Notes: generated by a model not told the origin, from the letters alone. A stretch of DNA of 64,000 bases from Nemertoderma westbladi (GCA_032718475.1 JAUCBJ010008841.1:1-64000), one strand, 5' to 3'; positions 1 through 12,000 are shown, counted from the stretch's first letter. Numbers and translations are program-made.

Positions 1-410
1 ATCTTCACTGATTTTAATCACATATAAAAGGAACACGGACTGACTCATGTAGGGTCTATCAAATAACATTAGATTCACTCCAAACCACTTTAACATAAGT
101 CACAATCGTTATTGGTAACCTTTCTCTCTTACCTTCGGTATATCAAGAATATTGGGTGTCGGGGTTATTTCTCGTTATTCCAATATAATAATTCATCAAC
201 AAATATAATGAATAACCGACAACAAATAGCAGTATGCAGTATTCACAGATCAATCGTGCCAGTTTGTTTTGATATTTACAGAGTTTAAAGCCAGGTTGTT
301 TGATGCGTAATTGCAGCCAGGTTAAAGGATATATGTCCTTGTAATTAAACCTACTAGTGTTGAGCTAAAAAGCATAAAACATAAAAAACTACAAAGCCGT
401 TCTTTCGTGG
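1..410 (-). repeat. Diverged BEL LTR fragment, inverted
   Basis: This stretch aligns, with many substitutions and indels, to about 18812-19205, which is the middle of the minus-strand LTR of element 3. Shared blocks include the CACATATAAA region near the start and the conserved CCTACTA motif near 345. Similarity fades near 410. It is therefore an older or subfamily LTR in minus orientation that continues left of the window. Confidence 0.7.
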
Positions 411-780
411 CTTTGTAAAACTCGTGACTACTGCTCTATACGAGGATACCAACTCCCTTATTCCACGAAGCTCCCGTTCAACACAGAGAAAGAGCAGTGA
501 GATAGGAAATTTTCAGTTCAGCAGCTCTGTGATAGGTCAAAATCAAGGCTAACTCAAATTCTATTGGGAGATACAAAAACAAGGCTATGACGCAACCTCC
601 CTAGGCTTGGTGGCCGATTAAACAGAGCCCAGATGCCTGCGTACAGCAAATCAGCCAATAAGCTGGTAACTTGCACTATTTTTAGCTGTAGATCACTTTG
701 AGAGTATTCTTAGCGACTGGGGGGGAACTGGCCAACAAGGCAAACGAATCAGTTATCCCACAAAAGCTTTTACAACAACA
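411..780. other. Unassigned DNA left of element 1
   Basis: No coding region is convincing here. A short block near 661-690 weakly resembles 19603-19635, beside the LTR of element 3. Clear gag homology to the other elements starts abruptly near 781 and marks the truncation point of element 1. Confidence 0.5.
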
Positions 781-2706
781 GATCCTGAAGGCGGAGGAAA
801 TCGATCTCGTCTCAGCAGACGTAGAAGAATGTCCCACCGTCAGAAATTGCCTGATTTGCCCCCAGCTGTTCGAAAACAACTAGTTAGCACAGACTTAGGT
901 AGTACAGAACCCACAGACCAAATTATTAAAATAGACAGACTCCCTACTATAGTAGATGAGCCTGAAATAATTAGGCCTGTTCTCGAATCCACCCCTTCGG
1001 TGATAGAGACACCTGTACTCCCAGAACCTACCTCTAGATTCCCTTTGCATAGCACTAAGCTACCTGTGCCCAGCAGAACAGCCCAGGAGACAGTTCATGT
1101 TCTGGACTCCGAGCGAAATATTAATGATTTGTCGCCCGTTGTCCCTCGTCCGCCCGCTACAACGTTGGCGGCTCCCGCTTCGGCGGTCGAGTGGGTGGAT
1201 GAGAGATGGCAGGGGATGGATCTCCTGCTCGGGCAGATGCAGGAGACTGTTAAGCAGTTCAAGGGCACAGTAAGGGAAAGTAGGTTAGAGTTGTAAGAAG
1301 TGCAGCAAAGTATCGCGTTAGAACGCGATAAATTAGTAAATACACAAAAGGGTATACCACCACCCCCTGTAACAATGTGTCAACCTGTTAGGTCTGAAGT
1401 ATTTCATGCGCAAGGTGTGGAGCCTACACGCATCTATACTGCTAGCGAAGTGGAAACTCCTATAGTAAACCTTATTAAGGGTAATTATAAACCTGTTGAC
1501 AATGATATTCCATATAGACCTGATCATAATCCGAGAAATTTATATACCGATAACTCGATATTAAATAACACGATGGCCCAAGAAAGTTTTACGCGTCAAA
1601 TGGCTAGAACCAAAGCCCGTCAAGCGGTAAAGGTGGGAGAGATAGTCAAGTTCAATGGAGATGAGATGAAATGGTTACCTTTTAATGAATATTACAAAGA
1701 TAACATACAGAACTCTGTGCTATCTAATGGAGAGAAACTTAGATTCCTCATCGAGTGCTTGGAAGGATCTCCCAAGTTAATGGCGTTAAAGTTTATTGGA
1801 CATCCAGATGGATTAAGACAAGTTTGGGATACACTAAACATCAGGTATGGTAATAGGAATAACATAGCTAAATATTTGTATGCAAAATTAGTAGCGCCCC
1901 GAAAGTTCATTAGCAGCGGGATAATAGAGTTTTCCGATGAGATTCAAGAGATCTGTAGACAATTAGATTGGTTAGGTAAGTCTCATGAATATCAGAGTTC
2001 TATGGTTATTGGAGCCGTGGCTTCTACTTTACCGAAGGGTGGAGTAGGTACACGCTGGGATAAGAAAGTGTTATATATGATGGAACAACAACGACGAGAC
2101 CCTACCATGGCTGATCTCATGTCATTCTTAGATGGAGAAGTGAAATTACAGCTCCTAAGGCAGTCCAGAGAGAAGACACCGGAAAACAAGGTAAGTGAGA
2201 AACCCGTTTCTAGGAGAAAAGTAACACCAGTGTGTTATACCGACGACGGCGAAAGCCAGACTTCTCAAGGAGAGGATAGCGGGAAAGACACTGAAAGATC
2301 TTATTATGTCAATAAAACGCCTAAAGAACAGGTAAGTAAATTCAAGTCTCGAACAAATGACAGGAGAGAACAGGTAAGAAAAACTCCTCCTATGTCTCCT
2401 AAGAGAATTCAGGTGAGAAAGCCCGAAGAAAGAACGAGTGTGCACAATGTTATTCAAAATAAGGTAAGTAACATCAAACCGAAATGTATGCTATGTGACG
2501 GGACCCACCGTTTGAATATGTGTGATGAATTCCTGAAGAAATCATTAACGGAGAGACGGGAAGTCATGTGGGATAAGCGGTTGTGTTATAATTGCCTCAG
2601 ACAAGGACACCAACCTGTTACTCCGACACAAGGTGTGCAAAGTGCGGTGCGAAACATCATATCTTGTTGCACACTGAATTCGAACGAAACAGCCCGAGTC
2701 AGGTAA
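781..2706 (+). pseudogene. gag: gag (element 1), truncated and interrupted
   Basis: This is the structural polyprotein of a BEL element, expected to form the virus-like particle. The visible part starts in the basic, proline-rich region after the coiled coil. A TAA at 1297-1299 replaces the CAA present in the other copies (RLEL/EVQQ). After it comes the retrotransposon capsid-type region with FNGDEMKWLPF and FLIECLEGSPKLMALKF, then an atypical first zinc knuckle (CMLCDGTHRLNMC, CX2CX3HX4C). A second knuckle begins at CYNCLRQGH. There a 7-nt deletion, relative to element 2, throws the frame into a tail that ends at 2706. The true reading continues in the pol frame. The 5' end, including the start codon, is missing. 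Confidence 0.88.
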
Positions 2707-5700
2707 GTGATTCCGAACTACATGTCCAATTCAGTGATGTGAACGACACTGACCAAAGTTCTGAGATGGAAGGATTCTATACGGATGAATTCTCCGACGA
2801 AGATGAATCCTGTTACATGATAAATACCGCAGTGTATCGAGCACTTACGTATGAAAAAGACACAGACAGCGACCTCACCCTAACTACTTCTGATCGACAA
2901 CCATCTTGGAAAGCGCCAACTTCCTATGTAGGAATCCGAGAATTTCCTGTAGTACAGTTAAGGGTCCACGGACCTAAAAGGAGTTATATAGTGAACGCCC
3001 TCCTTGACTCCGGTAGCACAGGAACATTCATCGACAAAGAACTAGCCGAAGACATCTTTGCTGGACAACCCAAGTTCCGAACTAAGCTAAACATGTCAGG
3101 AATTATGCAGGTTTGGAAATCTACAGTAATAGCGGATTATTATGTAGGTGCGTTGTCCACCCCCCAGGATGAACTAGGAGAACATAGTATAAGGTCAGTA
3201 AAAATGGTGGCGATAAAGAACTTCGCTACCAGCCAAGTGGAACCTTATAACTGGGATGAGGACGATTTCACCCAGCAGCTCGAAATACCTAGATTCAACA
3301 CCGATTACCCTGGAGTGCAAATACTCATCGGTCAAAACGCGCATGAAGCGCTCGAGACATTGGAGAAACGGCCTGCTCAACCGCAACCACTACAAGCTTA
3401 TGCGGGAAGAACTAGAGTGGGTTGGTACTTTACTGGCCCTTCCCGTAGAACTCTCATGGAAAGATTACCGAAAGATCAGGTATATCAAGTAAGAGAATGG
3501 GAAGTTGAGAGCAGTGAGTTAGATGATCCAACTGAGGGAACACCATACTCCTCAGATAATGACGATGTCCACCAACTCTTCGACGAGAAGAATACCATTG
3601 ATCTCCTTAAGGAAAACGAGACTTGGCAAAACCAAGTGAACTTATGTCAGCTCCTTCGTCCATCAGAACGAGACGACTATAACGACGAACTTAATGACGT
3701 CATTGAACGTTATAATGCCAAGACTCGGGATGAACACGCCGTACGATTCTTTACTCAAGAGGCTGTAGAGCCCAATTCCTACGATAAGGCCCTATCGGTA
3801 GAAGAAGAAAGAGCCAAGCAGATCCAAGAGACAACTACACGTTTTCTTAAAGATCAAGGTAGATATGAAATCGGTCTACCTTTCCGAAAGCGAGAACCAA
3901 AGTTCATAAACAACAGACCCTTGGCGGAGAAAAGAATTGCTCAACTACATCGACGCCTTACGGCAAATTCTTCAGCTAAAGAAATGTATCAAACGCAGTT
4001 GAAGAAATTTATTAGCAAGGGATATGCGGAGCGAGTACCGGAAGAAACACCTATAACTGAGAGAACGTATTATTTAACTCACCATTACGTTCCCAAACCC
4101 GGTAAACCCCATGAGGTACGAGTGGTGTTTGATGGCTCCGCCCTCTATATGGGCCAATCCCTTGGTTCCGAATTGTTACTCGGACCCAACTTGCTCCAGT
4201 CCTTGTTGGGAGTGCTCTTAAGATTAAGACAATATTCAATCGCTTTCGCCTCAGATATAGAAGGCATGTTCTTACAAGTCAAGGCGCTGGATAGGGATCG
4301 AGATAGCCTACGATTTATGTGGTGGCCTGAAGGAGACCTCAACCAGAAACCGGTGGAGTACTGGATGACCATCCAGGCTTTTGGGATAATCTCAAGCCCT
4401 TCAAACGCCTGTTCAGTGGTGCGCACCACTGCGGATGACAACCGAGAAGCCTTCTCTAAAGAGGTGATTGACAACATCAAACGGGATATATACATGGACG
4501 ACAATCTAAAGTCCCTTCCATCAGTCGAAGAAGCCATTGATGTCGCTAAAGGAACGGTAGAGTGCTTAAAAAGAGGTGGATTTCGATTAACTAAATTCAC
4601 CAGCAACTCCCGTGAGTTTCTGGAGTCGATCCCGGTAGAAGATCGAGGAGCGAAAGACCTAGATCTAATCAAAGATGATCTTCCAGAAACCAAGACACTT
4701 GGTTTGAAATGGGACACAGAGAGAGATATCCTGTTTTTCCAGCTAAAACAGCGAGATAATCCAGTTCGGACTAAACGGATTTGTTTAAGTATCCTGAGCA
4801 CTTATTTCGATCCATTGGGATTTATTAGCCCAGTTATATTGATTGCTCGGAGTTTAGTACAACAAATGTGGCTTGAAAACCACTCATGGGACGATCCACT
4901 TAAGGGAGAATTATTAAAGAAGTGGATGAAATGGGAAGATTCTCTACCAGCCATCGAGAACTTTATAATTTCCCGTTCATATTTTGGTCATGTTCTCCCT
5001 ACGCATTCCTATCAACTCCATGTGTTTGGAGACGCCAGCGATATGGGAATAGGTATAGTAGCCTACCTAAGAGTGGAAACTCCGGATGGAATCAAAGTCG
5101 CCTTGGTTACCTCTAAGGCATTGATAAACAACAAGTTGAAAGTTCCTCGAGCGGAGTTAAAAGCGGCTCTATACGCTACAGCCATCGGCCGGAATGTAAC
5201 AGAACAGATCGACTATCCACTGGAGAAAACTGTCTATTGGACCGATGCTTTACTCGTGTTGGAGTATATAACCAATGAAGTCTGTCAGTTCAGCGTCTTC
5301 GTTACCAACAGAGTAGCTATTATACTCAGTCGCACGATGATGGATCAATGGAGACATTGCCCCGGAACGATCAATCCAGCAGACATCGCCTCCAGGGGAG
5401 CTACTCCACAAGAACTGGTAGATACTCCAGACTGGTTAGGTGGACCCGACTTCCTCTACAAAGAAGAAGAAGAATGGCCTCCTCATCTTACTACAGCAGA
5501 GATCAGACAGGCCAAGGGAGCGGAGAAAGTCAAACCTAAAACTCGGGCGAGTAAATCGAAGTTATTTAAACCTATGGTAGATCTGTCTGTACTACATACT
5601 TCCGGAGACGACGCTTTGGATCAGAAACCCACAGCCATAAATAAGTCTGTTGTGGAAATCCGTGAGAAGGATTGGAAATCTGGAATACCAGACGTCTTGC

Positions 5701-7376
5701 AAGGACTCTCACCTCTCCTGCAGAGAGCGATACATCACTACAGTTCCTGGAATCGGCTCTGTAAAGCCGTTACTTATTTAAAAAGATGTTTTCACCATCA
5801 CTACTATTGGATGAAGACCAATAGTGATACCGCTCCGCTGACATCGGTGCAGGTCCATGTTGTTAAAGATCTTCCCAAGTATAAGATATCCGACAGGTTT
5901 CTGAAGGAGAAGATCAGTTATCAGGAGCATGAAGAAACCAACAAGCAGATGCTGAGACTCCTGCAATGCTATGATGATTCCGATAAGTATTTCCTGTTGT
6001 TGAGAAATCCACAGATACGCTTAAGGGATCGTTTCTCTAGCACAATGATAGATGGGTTGATACGTGCTGGAGGAAGATTAACGAATGCTCCATTATCCTT
6101 TGACACTAAGTTTCCCATACTCATTAGAAATCTTGAAATACAAGTCAAGATGATTGTAGATGTTCACAGCAAACTTTATCATGCTGGTAGAGAACGAGTT
6201 CTTAGCGAAATTCGAACTCGCTATTATTTTTATAAACCCCGTAGAGCTCTGAACCAAGTTCTTAGGAACTGCATACCCTGTAGGAAAGCATTCAGTAGGC
6301 CTTTAACACAGCGAGAGGCAGAATTACCTAGGGAACGAGTAAGCTTCTATGAACCACCCTTTACTAATACCGGTGTAGATTTATTTGGCCCTATTGAAGT
6401 ATATCGTGCTAGGACTATAGTCAAGAGATGGTGTGTCATCTTTGTTTGTATGACTTGTAGAGCTATCCATCTCGATATGGTGAACGATTTATCTACCAAC
6501 AGCTTCCTATTAAGCTTACGACGACAGATCGCTCGCTTTGGAACTAGTAACACGATGAGATCTGATAAGGGAACAAACTTCATTGGTGCCAACAATGAAA
6601 TCAAAGCTTACGTCAAAGATTGGAACCAAAGACAGGTGGACGATCAGCTAAGGGTAACAGCGTCTAGCTGGACCTTCAACGCCACCGACGCCCCTTGGTG
6701 GGGAGGAAGTTGGGAGAGATTAATTAGAAGTGTGAAGACCGCATTTCACTTTATAGTGCCGTGCCGCGCGTATCTCACCGACGAACTTTTGCAGACGTTA
6801 ATGGAGGAAATCGCCGCCTATCTCAACGAGAGACCGCTTATGTCAGTCTCATCGAGTCCCGATTCCCTGGAAGCGCTAACACCCGCGCATTTCCTACTGA
6901 AGAAACCTGTAGCCATGCTCCCACAATCGGAAATCACAGACGGAGACGAATACTGCCGGCAAACTTGGCAACTTATGCAGTTGTTATCCCGTCGTTTCGC
7001 TGACCATTTCGAAAAACACTATCTGCCCACTCTACAACTTCGAACGAAGTGGTTTGCGCAGCAAGAAAACGTCAGCGCTGGAGAGATGGTCCTTATTGTG
7101 GATTCAGATCTTCCACGTAAGCAGTGGCAGACAGGTCGTATCATCGAGACTCACATCTCGGATGACGGTTTGGTGCGATCGGTAGAACTCATCGTCATGC
7201 GACGTAACTTCAAGAAACCGGGAATTGTCTTCGAGACACAGCAGCTCAATCGCCCAGTTGGTCGTTTATGTTTACTGGAAAGAGACAGAGAACTCTCCGG
7301 AAACTATGGAAGACAAGATACTCTTCCCACGACCACCTCCCTAATCCAACAAACATCTAGGGACTCCCCAGCTTAG
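2592..7376 (+). CDS. pol: BEL/Pao Pol: protease, RT, RNase H, integrase
   Basis: An open frame of 1,594 codons. It begins inside the gag zinc knuckles because of the nearby 7-nt deletion; the real protein would be the C-terminal part of a gag-pol fusion. Domains by residue of this frame: a CX2C knuckle near 18; A17-type aspartic protease with LLDSGSTGTFID (catalytic Asp 139); reverse transcriptase with FASDIEGMFLQV and YMDD at 634-637; RNase H with VFGDASD (Asp 814), RAELKAALYA and YWTDALLVLEYI; integrase with an H2C2 zinc region, then D1263, D1325 and E1375 in GVDLFG, RSDKGTNF and GGSWERL. That gives D-61-D-49-E spacing. A C-terminal region follows, as in other BEL proteins. No internal stop or frameshift and no missing catalytic residue was found. 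It is the best preserved pol in the window. Confidence 0.95.
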   Translation: MPQTRTPTCYSDTRCAKCGAKHHILLHTEFERNSPSQVSDSELHVQFSDVNDTDQSSEMEGFYTDEFSDEDESCYMINTAVYRALTYEKDTDSDLTLTTSDRQPSWKAPTSYVGIREFPVVQLRVHGPKRSYIVNALLDSGSTGTFIDKELAEDIFAGQPKFRTKLNMSGIMQVWKSTVIADYYVGALSTPQDELGEHSIRSVKMVAIKNFATSQVEPYNWDEDDFTQQLEIPRFNTDYPGVQILIGQNAHEALETLEKRPAQPQPLQAYAGRTRVGWYFTGPSRRTLMERLPKDQVYQVREWEVESSELDDPTEGTPYSSDNDDVHQLFDEKNTIDLLKENETWQNQVNLCQLLRPSERDDYNDELNDVIERYNAKTRDEHAVRFFTQEAVEPNSYDKALSVEEERAKQIQETTTRFLKDQGRYEIGLPFRKREPKFINNRPLAEKRIAQLHRRLTANSSAKEMYQTQLKKFISKGYAERVPEETPITERTYYLTHHYVPKPGKPHEVRVVFDGSALYMGQSLGSELLLGPNLLQSLLGVLLRLRQYSIAFASDIEGMFLQVKALDRDRDSLRFMWWPEGDLNQKPVEYWMTIQAFGIISSPSNACSVVRTTADDNREAFSKEVIDNIKRDIYMDDNLKSLPSVEEAIDVAKGTVECLKRGGFRLTKFTSNSREFLESIPVEDRGAKDLDLIKDDLPETKTLGLKWDTERDILFFQLKQRDNPVRTKRICLSILSTYFDPLGFISPVILIARSLVQQMWLENHSWDDPLKGELLKKWMKWEDSLPAIENFIISRSYFGHVLPTHSYQLHVFGDASDMGIGIVAYLRVETPDGIKVALVTSKALINNKLKVPRAELKAALYATAIGRNVTEQIDYPLEKTVYWTDALLVLEYITNEVCQFSVFVTNRVAIILSRTMMDQWRHCPGTINPADIASRGATPQELVDTPDWLGGPDFLYKEEEEWPPHLTTAEIRQAKGAEKVKPKTRASKSKLFKPMVDLSVLHTSGDDALDQKPTAINKSVVEIREKDWKSGIPDVLQGLSPLLQRAIHHYSSWNRLCKAVTYLKRCFHHHYYWMKTNSDTAPLTSVQVHVVKDLPKYKISDRFLKEKISYQEHEETNKQMLRLLQCYDDSDKYFLLLRNPQIRLRDRFSSTMIDGLIRAGGRLTNAPLSFDTKFPILIRNLEIQVKMIVDVHSKLYHAGRERVLSEIRTRYYFYKPRRALNQVLRNCIPCRKAFSRPLTQREAELPRERVSFYEPPFTNTGVDLFGPIEVYRARTIVKRWCVIFVCMTCRAIHLDMVNDLSTNSFLLSLRRQIARFGTSNTMRSDKGTNFIGANNEIKAYVKDWNQRQVDDQLRVTASSWTFNATDAPWWGGSWERLIRSVKTAFHFIVPCRAYLTDELLQTLMEEIAAYLNERPLMSVSSSPDSLEALTPAHFLLKKPVAMLPQSEITDGDEYCRQTWQLMQLLSRRFADHFEKHYLPTLQLRTKWFAQQENVSAGEMVLIVDSDLPRKQWQTGRIIETHISDDGLVRSVELIVMRRNFKKPGIVFETQQLNRPVGRLCLLERDRELSGNYGRQDTLPTTTSLIQQTSRDSPA

Positions 7377-7927
7377 TAGCGTATGGAGTGGGTGTATGAC
7401 CATATTATTTTATATTCTTATCATTTTATATTTATGTATGTATTATCATGTAATTTTATTATAATCGTTTTCTTTAATTTTATTTAGTAGAATGTTATTT
7501 TAGCGATTATTTAGTAGATTAGTGCAATGTATATTAGTGTTTATTACTTAATTACTTATATATTATATATTTAGTGCGACGGCGAGAAATAATTCTTTTT
7601 CTCTTTCCTTACTGTCCGTATTACATTACAAATACGTAACTACAGTAAGATGAAATGTCCGTACTTATTAAAGTACAATAAAGCTCCTACTATATTCAAG
7701 TATTATTGGTAAAGTAGAGTATTAGGAATGCAAAATTCAGATCCTCGTGTCTCGGCTAAACCAAGCTCTGGGTAGACCTTGGAAACGACTTGCCTCTTCT
7801 CACTGACATTGCTTCGTGCGATATTGCTCTCATACCGTATATTAAATAATACATATAGTAGCGTGATGTCCCTTTAACAGTAGCGTATAACGCAAAATAA
7901 ATCTGTTAAACCCTTTGACCACATGCA

Positions 7928-8020
7928 ATTCTAGTCGATTAAGATATCGCGGCACCCACCGATATACTTGAAAGACAAAATTCTAGAATCAGTGGTTAAC
8001 GTCCCCAGACAAGTTCTGGA
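7928..8020 (+). promoter_or_regulatory. Predicted RNA hairpin unit a (element 1)
   Basis: Outer arms ATTCTAG (7928-7934) and CTAGAAT (7983-7989) enclose an inner stem, TTAAGATATCG paired with CGATAT-A-CTTGAA around a 10-nt loop. A second small hairpin, CCAGA/TCTGG, follows. The bulged base is kept in all four copies seen in elements 1 and 2. Confidence 0.6.
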
Positions 8021-8091
8021 ATAAACTGGTGCCCATCCTAAATATTAATTATTAATATTTACAAAATCTGTCAAATTTTAGATCCTTTAAA

Positions 8092-8185
8092 ATTCTAGTC
8101 TATTAAGATATCGTAGCACTTACCGATATTCTTAAAAAGACCAATTTCCTAGAATCAAGGATCCTAGTCCCCAGACATGTTCTGG
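8092..8185 (+). promoter_or_regulatory. Predicted RNA hairpin unit b (element 1)
   Basis: The second copy of the same folded unit. The inner stem is TTAAGATATCG paired with CGATAT-T-CTTAA, and the final hairpin is CCAGA-CATGT-TCTGG. The loop differs from unit a (TAGCACTTAC against CGGCACCCAC) while the pairing is kept. Confidence 0.6.
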
Positions 8186-9002
8186 AATAAAATTGTGTCT
8201 ATTTAATATTAAATAATAAAATTTACGGGAATAAATTTAAATTCATGTTTTAATGAATTTAATAAATTGTCATTTTTATACAATTTATAATATTCCCAAA
8301 ATTCCTTTAATTAATAGATCATGGGAGCGGAGATTCACTCTATTAAGTGTATTAGTGTGCAAGAATCTCCAATATATAGTCAATAGCCGATAAAATTCAT
8401 AAAATCATGTATAAAGAGGAATATTGACAATTAAAGAATTACTATTAAATAGCATCCCAGATCTGTATGCATGAGAATTACCCTAATTCTACCGCTAGCT
8501 TTCCATAATGTCACAATGGCAACAACCAGCTAGAATTAGAAGTGAGTTAAAAGAACAATAGAAAGCTTGCCCCATTGAATAGCATAGGGAATAAATAGCG
8601 CACTGCTAGTATCCAAGGATACCTAATAATAAAGTGACATTCTGGAAGGCACTGACTAACGGACAAATGGCCCGAATGTGTACAGTTTGTGACAGATTTG
8701 TGCGTTTATAGGTGAATGTTACTGCTAAAGTGTGTTTACAGTAGCGAGTCGCAATTGTGAAAGTAGCCCTAACTCTCCAGAAAGAACCTGAAGTACATCT
8801 AAGCCTTTGGGACGGACAGTGGAGTGACTTGTGCCGGTTATCGTTGTCGTTGTGTAGCTACATCGTTGGCGAAAGCACAGCGACGACGGTACATCGGCGC
8901 TGAGGATCTTGCACTGTCCGGGGGCAAAAGAGGGGTAGGCAGCGATGCCCGCTAGCCTAATATATAAACTCATTATAATATTGATAAACTCATATAGCAG
9001 AT

Positions 9003-12000
9003 ATGACTGAGTTGATAGAAGATGATCTTGGTATCAGGGAGCGATATACTCTACCTTTACAAGCGTTTGTCGATAGCTTGATACGCGGCGACGCTGGTCC
9101 CACTACTACAGAGGATGATGGTCATTATATCGAACCGCCAATGTCCCCGTAGCAACTTACGCGTGAATTGGATTATAGAAAGTTCACCGCTCGCTATACG
9201 CATCGTAATGGTACGTATATGGACTTCTTAACTACTGGCCATCCTATCGATTTACATGATACGGACGATGTAGACACCGAAAGGGAAATGGTTTTATTTA
9301 AATATCATACCCAGTGGAGTCGGAACGATAAACTGAGAATAGAACACGAGAACTCTATTCGAAACAGACTCGCAAGGGAAGACGTTGAAGAACCGGATAA
9401 ACGCAGTGACTTCAACGATTATCTGGAATTCCTGAGAGAGACATATCTCAATATTGCCAGCCAACAAAATCTCGAAACTCGATATCCTCAAGGTATACAT
9501 CATGATCCTATGATAGAACTCAAACGACTCTATTTCACTATGATGTATCTTAGCGCCGATCGACCGCTACCTGTCGTCCCAGATAGCTTCGAACAGATGG
9601 AGGAATATTGTAAAACTGGAGAACGATCACCCGCGTTTCCCCTGCAGGACGTGCGTCTTTGGTATTACTGCGACGAATGCCCTAGACCCAATCAGCAAAC
9701 GGAAAGACATAAACATCCGCGGAGATGTTGCGCTAAACACAGTTTTACACAATATACGTATGGGAGTTTCGAGTGAAACCTGTTCGACGTATCACCTACG
9801 GTCGCTCGGCTTAAACGATCCTTGAATAAACCAATGATCAGAGTTCCGGAATACTCGGTCAGACCTCCTCATTCCTCAGTTAGACCTCAGACTCTTGATC
9901 CTAATAGTATCACGGATCCCCCCGAACTGTACTCACTGTTCAAAGATCTAGTGTTACCCGAACAGTTGATCGGTGGCACTCCGGTAGTAGGCTCGCTAGA
10001 TATTCGCCAACCCTACCTAGCCGGATTAGGACGCGGTCATCTAATATCGCCGTTTAACCCGTACAACCGTCCCGGCTTCACCCCGATACAACCCGTTACG
10101 GAAGTCGAAGAGAGCGTCGTACGAAACGCGTTAGACGCTATTCGGCAGAAAATCGGAAAGGGAACTTACGATTGTTTGGAGAAACGTAAATTGCAGCAAC
10201 AAGTCCAAGCGGTGAAGGAATTAGCTTTACCCCAGTTCGATAGAGAAATACAAAATCTCGAGGAGGACATCGAACGTGGACGAACCTACTCTTTACAAGA
10301 GTTCCTAGATGAGCGTCTACAACAACAAGCGGAGGAAAATCAGCTCGAGGAGAGGCATATAGAACTAGATGAGAGAGAAGAAGCAGCTTTAGCCCAGCCA
10401 GAAGTTCAAATCCTTATAACAGATCTCTATTCTAAAACCATTATCCATCCTTCGATGGTTCCTCATTTCGGAGACAAATTCTTCGCCACGGCACAGCCTC
10501 AACCAGTCGATATCAACCTAAGATCTCGAGATCTTATCGCTGACGCTCCCATGTTGCAACGTCCGCCCATCGAAGCCGCTCGTGTCGATGGTATACTCGT
10601 TGAACCTCCGGACAATAGAGCGGATCTTGTCCGTCGCATGGTACACGATGTTAACATACGCGCCCATCCCTTAATACTTGGAACCAAACTCGCCAAGTTA
10701 GATGAACACAATAAATTCATCCGCTTCGAATGTTTCAGGCGCTTTCTGACTCCGTTCCGTAACGTTGATAGTCAGTTCAAGGACCGCGCTCTGACCAAAC
10801 TCAGCCTAAGAGACTCAGCTGCGGAGAAGCTAAACAGCGCGGGATTTGCCCTCTTTCAGGACGTTTGTATACAGAACTTACATTCATCTGTTATACAAAG
10901 ACCCCGAATACCCACGGGTTATTCTGTCGTGGAAGTTCAGACAGAGGGTCCGCTTGAGGAGACAGCCGCACCTACCTCAGCTATGCAATTGGAAGACGAA
11001 CCAATATGCTTAGAATCTGAGGCGATCCAGCCTACAGCGCCCCGGAGCAGCGATAACGATTACATCTTGGAGTGGTATCAAGGTCCACAATGTCTCACCG
11101 CATACGATTATCGACACGCCAACTATGTTTCTCGAAAACGTTGTCGATTATGCGCATCGAGAGACCATTTCACCCCTATGGACTCAGACGTACCCTGCTC
11201 CTATTTCCACGAACAACCGATGATGGAGATCTATTGTGCGTATTGCAGACTTAATAACTCGCACATTTTTGCAGTCTGCCCCCAATTTATGACTCAATGC
11301 CACCACTGTCAACTTAAAGGACATGCCAGTTATAATTGCCCCTTTAACCGCGATTTAGAAAGCGTAGATGAGATGATTACCCTGCGCTACATCCGAGCTT
11401 GGGAAGCGAACGCGGATTTACATTGTGAGTCCCGCCATCGCTATTACCCTGGACGCTCTTACGAGGGAGTTTACGCGTTCCATCCTTATTTATTCGCGTC
11501 TGTTGAACAAAAAACACGCACACCGAGTTACGAACTAATGAAGCGTGTTGGTGAGTGTATTTCCACCAAATTTGTTCGAAAATATCTCAGGAACGTCAAT
11601 CCTAACGATATTACTTCATACCATTTGATCAATTTCATCCGTCAAGACCCTGAGTATGGCGATTTATTTATCAACTCGCACCCTGAGTTACAAGAAGTAT
11701 CTCGACGGCCCTACGAATATCGAGCCCGAGAACGCGAGCTGGAAAGAACCATTAAACCGAGGAAGTTTCTCACCACTCACGGTCCACCTACCGCTATTGT
11801 CCAGACGACCCGTCAAGGACCCGTAGGAGCTGCTGTCCTAAGACGCGCCCTAAAGGCCGTTAGACCTCGCTCCACTGAAGTTGATATCGATCAACCAGGT
11901 ACCTCGACTGGCGGATACACCGATCGTAATCCTAAACCTTCTGATGCAATTGTATTGCACCCTTCACCCAGGAGTTACAGCCCTCCTAGTAAAGTGGCTC

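Larger units (their letters stand above)
7377..9002 (+). other. Pol to extra-ORF spacer, conserved and hairpin-rich
   Basis: About 1.63 kb without an ORF, conserved with the same layout at 37675-39373 in element 2. It holds a pyrimidine-rich tract followed by CAG/TAAG near 7592-7645 that could serve as a splice acceptor. It then holds two repeated hairpin units, a GGAGATTC/GAATCTCC stem at 8329-8370 and a CTAATTCTA/TAGAATTAG stem at 8483-8539. The downstream ORF must be expressed by some route across this region. No TATA box could be singled out. Confidence 0.7.

Noticed and set aside
2580-2720. Programmed ribosomal frameshift between gag and pol
   Set aside because: Element 2 keeps gag and pol in one frame; the shift in element 1 comes from a 7-nt deletion.
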